Assembly: GCF_004664715.2 (NCBI RefSeq) | Contig: NC_051084.1 | Span: 62,571,334 to 62,635,333 of the forward strand | Length of the DNA: 64,000 bases | Direction of reading: 5' to 3' | Source of the DNA: Peromyscus leucopus | Lineage: Eukaryota > Chordata > Mammalia > Rodentia > Cricetidae | Shown: piece after piece, positions 56,143 through 64,000 of the stretch | Position numbering within the stretch: the first letter of the stretch is position 1 | How the letters are laid out: the number at the start of each line of letters is the position of its first letter | The notes under the pieces: model-generated | Told to the model about the DNA's origin: nothing | Databases searched by the model: none | The model's input: only the letters and a program-made list of their open reading frames with translations | Program-made: the position numbers and the translations under genes

Positions 56143-56536
56143 TCTTAGTCTGTTTCCTGTTGCTAATTACCACAGGTTGTGTGAACTATATAGAAGAGAG
56201 GTTTATTTGACCCATGGCTTTTCCCTGGGGTTGACAGGGTTGCATTTGATGATAACTTTTGGGCTGGCAGTGTCCCCAGTTATAGTGGGGTATCACTGTG
56301 CCCCAGAGACCTAACCAAACTGAAATTTATAGCTGACTCATTTTTTAAAATAACACATTTATCCATTTATCTACCAATAAATCTATTAATTAAAGGGATG
56401 TATTAGTTCATTCATGAAGTCAAAGCCATAATTAGTTGTTAATGGTCCCATCTGGTCCCACCTCTCAGCATCTCATAATTTAGATTAAATTTCCATCTGT
56501 GTTTGTGAGGGACAATCATAATCAAACCATGGCAGT
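56143..56536 (-). mobile_element. MaLR LTR (MST/MLT1-like)
   Basis: Antisense order: 'cttagtctgtttcctgttgc', 'agagaggtttatttgaccc', 'tagttcattcatgaagtc', 'cccacctctcagcatctcat' and 'aatcaaaccatggca'. Read on the minus strand it begins 'tgccatggtttgatt', the usual MaLR LTR start. About 390 bp, near full length. Confidence 0.72.
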
Positions 56537-56617
56537 GGTGATGGGTATATGTCCTTTGATCTAAGTTTGGTTTCACAGAAGCAAAACTTAATCAATGTCT
56601 GTACCTTCTTTATAAGT

Positions 56618-56717
56618 TCCATCTGTTGAGTGCTCATTATGTGCTAAAATATGAGCAGGAAATACTGATAGGGGTCCTAATGGGCCCTAATCTCAAGGAG
56701 TTCAAATTTTCCCAGTG
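56618..56717 (+). mobile_element. Possible L2-type ancient repeat
   Basis: 'gagtgctcattatgtgctaa' and 'ctaatctcaaggagttcaaa' resemble the old repeat with 'gtgccaggcactgtgc' and 'cctcatggagcttaca'. Confidence 0.45.
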
Positions 56718-56764
56718 AATATAATGAAGCCAATCAAATATGATTTGATTGGCTTCATTATATT
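56718..56764. other. Perfect 22-bp inverted repeat, 3-nt loop
   Basis: The arm 56718-56739 is the exact reverse complement of 56743-56764; only ATG (56740-56742) separates them. The core words are 'gaagccaatcaaat' and 'atttgattggcttc'. The symmetry ends sharply on both sides. Confidence 0.97.
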
Positions 56765-56776
56765 TTGATATAGGTT

Positions 56777-56803
56777 TGATATAGGGTGACAAACCCTATA
56801 TCA
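56777..56803. other. Perfect 11-bp inverted repeat, 5-nt loop
   Basis: 'tgatatagggt' (56777-56787) pairs exactly with 'accctatatca' (56793-56803). A direct copy of the left arm start, 'ttgatatagg', sits just upstream at 56765-56774, bridging to the larger hairpin. Confidence 0.95.
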
Positions 56804-56847
56804 TAACAATTAGTGCAACAAGATCAATATCTGATATAATAATATAT

Positions 56848-56935
56848 AGTTTACAGATAAGTAAACTGAGGCTGTCATTTGCGCTAAAGTTGCAGCTATT
56901 AAATATTAAAGCTGGATATAGAGTCCTTCTTTGTG
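56848..56935 (-). mobile_element. MIR remnant
   Basis: 'tttacagataagtaaactg' then 'aggctgtcatttgc' and 'gcagctatta' match antisense MIR ('ttacagatgaggaaactgag'). Confidence 0.55.
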
Positions 56936-57006
56936 ATTTATAAGAACAAGGGATTTTTAAGATTGTCATCCTGAATGTCATGAAGAGCCGGTTTGCACAA
57001 AATCTG

Positions 57007-57008
57007 AA

Positions 57009-57041
<33 letters not shown>

Positions 57042-57044
57042 GTG
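57007..57044. repeat. (GA)n microsatellite
   Basis: About 18 GA units with one GG interruption, then GTGTGT. Confidence 0.95.
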
Positions 57045-57049
57045 TGTGT

Positions 57050-57585
57050 TGTAGATTCTAATCATAAAAAAATAACTTTGAGAGCAATTGTTTATGAACT
57101 GTGTGGAAATAGGTCAATGCACAGCAGACCACACAAGATGGGGTTCTGAAGAAGAGAGGAAGCAGCCAGCTGTTACATTATTATTCTCATTATTCCTGCA
57201 TCGAAGTCAATTTACAGTTACATAAGGCACCAATCTCTCCTGAGGCCATAGTGAACCAAAATAGCCAAAAATGACATTACACAGCCTCAGCATTCACTCC
57301 GTCTGCCAACTTTAGTTCCCCAAAAGTTCTGCCTGCCTTCAGAAATCTAACAACCTCAGAAAACAGACATTTAGCATGTGGGAAATATTTTTTAAAAATG
57401 CTTAAAAAAGCAATTTTTGCAAGGAAGCCCCAAGACTGTTGTTTTGAGCAGTGGTGACAGCCCCATGCCAAATGTTTCACTTCCTAAGACTATTGAGCAG
57501 GGGCGTTGGTTTGGGCAGGTGCTCTGGCGTAGTTTAAGATGCACCCTCGTTAATTCAGTGTTTCATCTAGGAAATCACAGAATTC
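57050..57585. other. Single-copy stretch ending at a C run
   Basis: No gene or repeat recognised. A 13-base C run occupies 57588-57600. Confidence 0.45.
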
Positions 57586-57859
57586 ATCCCCCCCCCCCCC
57601 ATCTTTAGAGGGTTATGTTACTTATAGGAACTATGGGAAAAGGAAATGGGGAAGAAGTAACATCTAGGTCACTGTGTTTGGCAGATTTTGGGAGCACAGT
57701 ACCTAGTTCTTTAAACAGGCTTTATGGGGTCTTATGCATTAGAAACAATCACTTGGTCAAGAAAACAGTTCAGGAAGACACAATGAGTTATTTTATTGTA
57801 GAGTTCACCAAAATAATGGAAAACCCACCAAAACCTGATGTTGTTAGTAAAAAGTATAG

Positions 57860-57980
57860 TCTAGCCTAGTGGTATGCACCCAATGGTGATAGCCACCAGA
57901 GAGGTGAGGCAGGGGGATTCCATGAGTTCCAGAGTGGAAACCTGCATAGGCAACATACTAAGATTGGCTCACAGAAATAA
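57860..57980 (+). mobile_element. B1-like SINE, very old
   Basis: 'gcctagtggtatgcaccc', 'gagaggtgaggcagggggat', 'catgagttccagagtggaaa' and 'ggcaacatactaagattggc' follow sense B1/7SL order with heavy mutation. Confidence 0.55.
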
Positions 57981-57984
57981 TAAA

Positions 57985-58620
57985 GATTATAGAGAGTGAC
58001 TGGACAAATTATTCTTGCCTAAATGAAGAAATACTTCAGTAGAAACTTGAAATAGGCAATTTTCATTAAGTACATTGCAAATGGGGAAGGGTTGTTAACA
58101 AAGAGTGATAAGGACAGAAGAGTGTGAAAGGCAGAATCTAGGCTCCCTGTTAGGGGCCTGAGCAGAGGACTCTATCGGCTGATTATACCATGTGCGATGA
58201 TACAGTTGTCAGACATCATAATTTTCAACTTACAGTCTAAACATACCTGTAAATTGCTGCTCTGAGCTGTCTTGAAACCTAGGTTTCAAAATGATGAGAA
58301 ACGTAAAATCCTGAATAGTGGAACTGAGTAATTTTCCTCCATCGTGGGCATTATTTTGGAGGAACAAGTTTAGAAACATCTCATGAATCTCTGCTGGTTC
58401 ACATTTCCTTAAGTTGCTCCTCCAAAATAAGATCTTTGAGTCAGTTAATAGGTTAGAGCATGAGCAACGTTAGACAATGAAATGTGGAAGATGCTTTTAA
58501 ACTGTCATCCTGAAATAAAATACCCTTGTTGGAAATGGGAAAATCAGTTTTCTCCAATTATCAACCACACTCCAGGTCAAGCCCCATGCCCAAGAGTAGT
58601 TGGCCAACACAAAACATAAT
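57985..58620. other. Single-copy stretch
   Basis: No gene or repeat recognised. Confidence 0.45.
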
Positions 58621-58626
58621 CAATGC

Positions 58627-58680
<54 letters not shown>
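58627..58680. repeat. (TG)n microsatellite
   Basis: About 27 uninterrupted TG units. Cys-Val and His-Thr frames across it are artefacts. Confidence 0.97.
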
Positions 58681-58682
<2 letters not shown>

Positions 58683-58769
58683 GTATGTTTTGTTTTGGTA
58701 CTTTCGTCATGTTGAGTTTTTGTTTGTCTGAGCCTTTTCATTCTAGGTCTTTTTAGAGGAGACTTCATG

Positions 58770-58875
58770 AAGCATGAAGTTGGGTGAGTAGGGAGGTGGG
58801 AAGGTTCTGAGAAGAATTAGGAGAGGAGAAAGAATACGGTCAAAATATATGGTACATTAAAAAATGTTTTAAATA
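58770..58875 (+). mobile_element. Rodent L1 3' end
   Basis: 'gtgagtagggaggtgggaag', 'aggagaggagaaagaatacg' and 'gtcaaaatatatggtacatt', followed by an A/T-rich tail, match a rodent L1 3' terminus in sense. Confidence 0.62.
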
Positions 58876-58879
58876 TTTG

Positions 58880-59570
58880 TACTTTTAAAGAAAATGCTAG
58901 AAAAGGTTTAAATTAGTAGGATAATTTACACAACTCTACACTCATTAATGGTAACCTTAGCAGCCCGTGGACAGTGAGACAACACCACAGTGTAGAACGA
59001 TTCTTGCGTGTAATGTGGTGTAGATGAAACAGGCGTTAGTTACAATCCTCAGAGTTCCTCCACTAAGTAATCCACCAGACAGTCTCTGCTCCAAGCAAAG
59101 GATTGAAACACCAAACTACAGAGCATGCAAGAGCGAAATAGACACCTGTCGGGAGCAAAGACTGCCACAGGCTTGGCTTGGCTTGCTTCCTTTGCCAAGT
59201 GACCATTGCCTGCAGGTTAAGGCTTCTGACTGATAGTTCACTAGGTCGTAACCATAACACAGATAAGACGGCATGTGACCAAAAACCGTCTCCACACAGT
59301 TTAGTAACATAATTTGTTCCTCTGCTTCTCCAAATATCTAAATGGAAATTTCTAAATGTTGACTCACACCAAATGAAAATGTGCAACATCATGGTACCTT
59401 AATATTACCCGATTTCCCTGAATATCTCATCAGGACAGGGCACAGAGTAATACACTCAGGATAACAAACATTTAAAAGATTTAAAAGTCTATGCGGTACA
59501 TTAGTTTACTGCATTTGGATGTTAACAAAAAGGATGATGATTTGAGTCCACCCAGGGATGACAGCCCTTC
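58880..59570. other. Single-copy stretch
   Basis: No repeat recognised. A 109-codon minus-strand frame (59063-59392) overlaps frames on both strands and has no domain. Confidence 0.45.
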
Positions 59571-59574
59571 ATTT

Positions 59575-59741
59575 GGGCCAGAAAGATGGCTCAGTGAGTA
59601 AAGACACTTGCCACCAAGCCCGAGGACCTGAGTTTGATTCCAAGGACCCAGATGTCGAGAGGACCATTGATCATTTGTCAACCTAAATTTCTCCCTCTCT
59701 TTGTCCTCTCCCCTCTGTATGCAGCCAGCTCCCCATCCTCC

Positions 59742-59793
<52 letters not shown>

Positions 59794-59820
59794 CACACTT
59801 AAGTAACTTAAATAAATGCA
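59575..59820 (+). mobile_element. B3/B2 SINE with CA-rich 3' part
   Basis: 'gccagaaagatggctcagtg', 'gaggacctgagtttgattcc' (B box region) and 'aggacccagatgtcg' give the tRNA-derived head. The CT/CA-rich 3' part has grown to about 25 CA units (59742-59791) before 'ttaaataaatgcaataa'. Confidence 0.85.
59742..59791. repeat. (CA)n microsatellite inside the B3
   Basis: About 25 uninterrupted CA units. Repeat-coded frames on both strands here are artefacts. Confidence 0.97.
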
Positions 59821-59824
59821 ATAA

Positions 59825-60268
59825 TCCATCCCCACAAAAGACTACTAACATCATCAGTTTCTTTTGAGGTCCTAAGTCTGAGTTTCCCGTAAGGACTGGA
59901 GCCTGACTCTGTGATTTGATTCCATAGAGATGCAATGGCTTTCAACTTTGCAATGGAGTGACGGTGACACATATTCAGTAAAAACTTTCTTTCCAGGTTG
60001 GAGTTTCATTTTCCCTGCTAGGGTACCGGGAATCGGTGTGGTCTTTCATGATGTTGACCACTCCCGTGTTTTCTTGCTCCTTAGCTTGCATGGGGCTTGG
60101 AGTGGAACTTTTCATCCTCCGGTCCCACCTGAGCCAGTTTGCACACTGCATTTCCTCTTGGCTAAGGCTCTGCCTATCTTTCTGCAGCTGCCTATAGATG
60201 GGTATCTGTCATTTCTGTTCTGGATAGATATCAAGATCCTTGGGACCCCTCTAAGCTAAGTTAAAAAA
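59825..60268. other. Single-copy stretch
   Basis: A 109-codon frame at 59930-60259 has no domain that I recognise. No repeat seen. A short A run at 60262-60273 follows. Confidence 0.4.
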
Positions 60269-60271
60269 AAA

Positions 60272-60345
60272 AAATGAATTGAAAGTCTGTGCCCAAGATC
60301 ATAGAGCTGGTGGAGGGTAGTGACAAAATGTTTTTCCCTCCATAA
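60272..60345 (-). mobile_element. MIR remnant
   Basis: 'gaaagtctgtgcccaagatc' and 'atagagctggtggagggtag' match antisense MIR ('aacttgcccaaggtcacac', 'agctagtaagtgg'). Confidence 0.5.
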
Positions 60346-60349
60346 ATAC

Positions 60350-61550
60350 AGCTCCTTTAGAACAGATACTTAAAAACTCCTCCTATTTAGGAGGCAAGTC
60401 CACCAGTGAAAGTGTCCCTCAAACTTGGAAAGTTTCACTCAAATTTCCCCTACCTGCTATGACTTCACTGTACTCAGACAGCTTCCTTCATCCGACTTTT
60501 CAGTCCTGAACTTTAGTATTCCTCCCCTATACCTTAGACCCTTGATTCTGCAGACCACATCATTTTCACTTTAACTCCTGCAGTGCCAAGCCCATCATAA
60601 ATATGGAATGAAAATGTGCATAGCAGCATCCAATTTTCTATAACATGTTAGACCCTAAATATACACATGTCATGACAGACGTGTGTGAACATTCACTAAC
60701 ACCTAGTTTTTGAACACAGAGAATGTCCAGGGGTTAATGTTTTATTTAGCTGATAAATAAATGAAGTGAGTTCTCAATTATCAGCTGGCTGACAAAAGGA
60801 CCCTGACACACAGAACTCGTATTCATATACATAGACATACCCAGAAGTGGAATCCAGCATGATCCAAGATGTATTTGCATGTTCAGTTATGTGAAAACTA
60901 GGTATTGCTAATTATACCAATTTAATATTTCTACCAAATCACCTATATTTGTTTCTAAAGACAGAATGTTTCAATACAGTCTAAGTTTTAAATATTATAT
61001 ACTCTAATTGGCCTCTGACAACTTACAGTGAATAAATGATTCCTACAAGCAACCTTCTCCAAATTGATCGATGCTTTGAAAATTGAGTAGGAAAATAATC
61101 ACAATAGTAATAACAACTGTTTTCCAAAACCATATATCATTCCAGACAAGAAACAAAGCAAGCTGGAAAACGTACACCTTCTTAAAAATGTCTCAAAGGT
61201 AAGTCTCAAACAATTGTGGCTGTGCTGTGGAACAAGTCACATACTACAGCTTGTTTTGCTATTGGGCATAGGCTCTGAAATCTTCCTTCCAGCTCATGGT
61301 GCACAGGTTAAAACTCTGCAATCTGATACAAGAATGGTGTCTTGAAGGCAAGAGGGTCATCCTATTCGCTATGGATTTACTTGGGAGCAGGGATAGGGAG
61401 TAACCAAATGTCAAGTGTCTACTCCCCAAACAGACTCACTTCCTCAGGCACCAAGAATGGAAATGCACTTTTTCTTAGAACAGTATTTTTTTCCAAGTCT
61501 GTCTTCCCACAAATAAGGCTGTCAGTTTCTCCAAACATCATATCATACAG
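60350..61550. other. Single-copy AT-rich stretch
   Basis: No gene or confident repeat. Near 60575-60615 'gcagtgccaagcccatcat' weakly recalls an L2 3' end. Confidence 0.45.
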
Positions 61551-61556
61551 AAACAC

Positions 61557-61590
61557 TCTCTCTTTCTCCCACTCTGTCTCTCTGTCTCTG

Positions 61591-61624
<34 letters not shown>

Positions 61625-61648
61625 ACACACACACACATATACACACAT
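61557..61648. repeat. (TC)n(TCTG)n(CA)n compound microsatellite
   Basis: TCTC and TCTG units interleaved, then about seven CA units. The Ser-Leu-rich C-terminus of the frame at 61342-61656 comes from it. Confidence 0.94.
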
Positions 61649-61687
61649 ATGAATGACTTGACAGTGGATTCATAACATTATTTTTAT

Positions 61688-61860
61688 TCATCTTAAGAAT
61701 TCATGGGAGCTGGGAAGATAGAAAATGCTTTTCCCTCTCCAGAGGACTATAATTAAATTGTAGTATGCATGGCTGGTGGCTCACAATAGCCTATAACTCT
61801 AGCTCCTCAGCTCAAAGGAATCCAATGTGTGTATGTTTGCGTATGCATGTGTTTAAGAAA
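61688..61860 (+). mobile_element. B3-type SINE, diverged
   Basis: 'gggagctgggaagatagaaa', 'agtatgcatggctggtggct', 'cacaatagcctataactcta' and 'gctcctcagctcaaaggaat' follow sense B2/B3 order. Confidence 0.65.
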
Positions 61861-61869
61861 TTCATTTTT

Positions 61870-62755
61870 AAACAAAAAATTATAAATCAGTTAAAAGAAT
61901 TTCTAAGCACAACAACTGAGTTTCTTGGTCTGTTTCAAAATCAGGCACAATCTCCATAGCTTATCTTTGTAGAAGATACAACATGAGAATAAGACCATGC
62001 CAACTCCCTCCTAAAAACTGAAGGAAGCTACTATACTGGGAAATAGCCAAGACTTTACTTATGACATTTTAGTACATTTCATTGTGTAGTAGAATACTGA
62101 ATCCATATTACTTCTAGAATATTTGAATTCTGCCAATTGAAGGATAATTCTGAGAAAAAATTAATAATTTTCTTAAATTACTTATTGTGGTTGGATAATT
62201 TTGACAGCTTGCATTTTGAAAGTCAACAAACCAAAAATGTTTGCATTTTGTTAAGGGGTAGAACTTAGCTATTTTTCAGCTGATGGGGACCCATTTTTCC
62301 AGACTCAGTCTGTGCATTTGGAATTTATGAGACAGAAGGGAGTCTGGCCTTCAGACTTACAGATTCTTGCTTTAGTCACTGTGTGGATTTTTTTTGTGTA
62401 TCTTTATAGGTGCCATGTCCTAGAACTTGAAATAAAAACAATCGATGAAATTCACTTCTTTATACATATATTCTTGTAGATATTTCACAACCATTCAGCA
62501 AGTGATTTTCAAGGCCTGAAAATCCTGTATCCTTATTGCTATTCTTTGGAGATTTTTTTCCCATTCTGTGGTTTATCTGTATCTTTTCTCTAGATTGTTT
62601 CTAAGGTGTCATATTTAAAATGATGCACAGAAGAGTTTTTTAAAACCATGACAATAATGATCCTGAGAAAAAGTTGAGAAGTCATAACACAGGAGATGGG
62701 TCAAATGTCAGTTTATGCATATTGTAAAAAGCATTGACTTTTTTTATAATCAAGC
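61870..62755. other. Single-copy AT-rich stretch
   Basis: No gene or repeat recognised. Confidence 0.45.
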
Positions 62756-62766
62756 CTAAGCCTGAG

Positions 62767-63155
62767 TGCTGTGGGGTATCTTTCTGTGTGCTATGAATAT
62801 ATGCTGTTCCAATTGGTTAGTAAATAAAACTGTTTTGGCCTATGTCAAGAAAACTTACAGCTAGGCAGGCAATCCCAGTGGAGACACAGAAAGAAGAAGG
62901 GCAGAATCTGGGGAGATGCCTACCCACCACCCGAGGAGAAGCAAGATGCCAGTAGACCAATAACTCCATGGCCATGTAGCAAAACAGATTAATAAAAATA
63001 GGTTAATTTAAGATGAAAGAGCTAGCTAGCAAGAAGCCTGTCATAGGCCATACAGTTTATAAATAATATTAAGCTTCTGAATGATTATTTTATAAGTGGC
63101 TGTGGGACCCTGGACCCTGCAGGGTGGGTGGGACCAGAGAAACCTTCCAGCTACA
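62767..63155 (+). mobile_element. Solo LTR, cricetid-type endogenous retrovirus
   Basis: Starts 'tgctgtggggtatctttctg' and ends 'ccttccagctaca', giving TG...CA termini. It contains 'ttggttagtaaataaaactg', 'attaataaaaataggttaat' and 'gagctagctagcaagaagcc', blocks I associate with a common cricetid LTR. The flanks 'cctgag' (62761-62766) and 'cttgag' (63156-63161) are a 6-bp TSD with one mismatch. It is the same family as the minus-strand LTR at 4634-4989 but better preserved. No viral coding sequence is present. Confidence 0.78.
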
Positions 63156-63164
63156 CTTGAGGAA

Positions 63165-63435
63165 AGAGAGGAATTTTGTGTAGCTTCATAAGTCATAAGA
63201 TACATGTAGTACTCCAGACAGGAAGGCCTAGATGCAAGAGGCATTACAATGATGTAATAATAAAAAAGAAGATGTATGGGTGATGACCATATACAGAGAG
63301 AGCTAGCTTAAAAATGGGGCAGCTAGTATTTTGAAATCCATACTGCGTATGTTTCTTTGTGTGTCTGTGTGTATATAAATATATTCTCACAAAAATTATT
63401 TCAAGTAAGCATGCTAAAGGCTAACAGGATGAACT
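63165..63435. other. AT-rich spacer
   Basis: No gene or repeat recognised. Confidence 0.4.
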
Positions 63436-63439
63436 AATA

Positions 63440-63512
63440 GTTTAATGCCAACTTCAATGACATAGTGAGTTTGAGGCCAACCTGGGTTACATGAGACCCT
63501 GTCTCAAAAAGT
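63440..63512 (+). mobile_element. B1-like SINE fragment
   Basis: 'gtgagtttgaggccaacctg' and 'catgagaccctgtctcaaaa' are the sense 3' half of a B1. The upstream half is not recognisable. Confidence 0.7.
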
Positions 63513-63514
63513 GA

Positions 63515-64000
63515 GAAAAGACTCTATGGAACCAATCATAGAGATTAACTATAGATATGTAGATGATGAAGAAAATATCAGAAATCAAACTTTGTTTTTA
63601 AGTTTATATGTGTATGAGCTAGCCAGAGAGTGAGAAAGAAAGAAGAGAAGACTTGTTGGTGCCGGCATTCTTTTTTAATTACCCCAGAGAAAGATTGCTT
63701 AGTTAAAAATGCTAGACTTTATATACTAACCTTTTTCTTTGGCATGTCCACAATAAGTTGTCATTAATTTACCCAATTAAAAGCACCAGTGCATGGTAAG
63801 ATCATTCTAAATGAATAGAAATGTCAGAGAGAGGACTGCTTAGAAGAAAATATATGTTCTGTTCATTCAAGTTCATGTAATATAAAAGTTGCTGGGTACT
63901 AGGCTCCTAAAAGAAGAAAGTATTAACTCTACTAAAGATTCTTCTAAAAGTATTAATGAATGTAGTCATTAAAAGTAGTCAGTCCAGCATTTAAATTGGT
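63515..64000. other. AT-rich end of window
   Basis: No gene or repeat recognised up to the right edge. Confidence 0.45.

Overview
This window looks like rodent nuclear DNA, most likely from a cricetid (hamster, vole or deer-mouse group), and it reads as gene-desert or intron sequence. The assignment rests on the interspersed repeats. Many B1 copies have the downstream form 'aggaaaggcgcaaagctac' or 'aggacaggcaccaaaactac', which I associate with cricetids rather than with mouse. B2/B3, B4 and ID SINEs, rodent L1 3' ends and cricetid-type LTRs are mixed with old mammalian MIR, L2, MER5 and MaLR remnants. I found no exon, promoter, functional tRNA, rRNA or other gene that I can defend. The longest open frame is 198 codons, and most long frames run through microsatellites or repeats.

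Layout. 1-1383 is an L1 with an inverted 5' part (twin priming); its 3' end lies off the left edge. 1.4-8.8 kb is AT-rich DNA with a B1, compound microsatellites, a minus-strand LTR (4634-4989) and an old antisense L1 (about 5.6-6.5 kb). 8.8-20.7 kb holds MaLR, MIR, B4 and B1 fragments, a young ID element (16449-16553) and long single-copy stretches. 20.7-30.5 kb is mostly single-copy with a few SINEs and one CTCF-like motif. 30.5-37.3 kb is SINE-rich, with young B1 and B2 copies in clean target-site duplications (TSDs). 37.3-40 kb is the longest repeat-poor, CpG-containing stretch and the best candidate for conserved regulatory DNA. 40-48 kb is a nest of insertions: a B1 inside an older repeat, a solo LTR carrying B1-like sequence with a 6-bp TSD (42401-42873), a 1.4-kb GC-rich retroposon with a 17-bp TSD (46108-47505), and two MER5-type transposons in opposite orientation. 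48-64 kb is AT-rich with L1 3' ends, B3 SINEs, a MaLR LTR, a perfect 22-bp inverted repeat (56718-56764) and a second LTR of the 4634 family (62767-63155).

The window records successive retrotransposition and microsatellite growth, not a gene system. No undescribed molecular system is visible. The points most worth following are the twin-primed L1, the SINE-bearing solo LTR, the GC-rich retroposon, the paired hairpins near 56.7 kb and two candidate conserved noncoding blocks (38.6-39.2 kb and 49.2-49.6 kb). Family names come from remembered consensus sequences and were not checked by RepeatMasker. Element edges are exact only where a TSD is stated.
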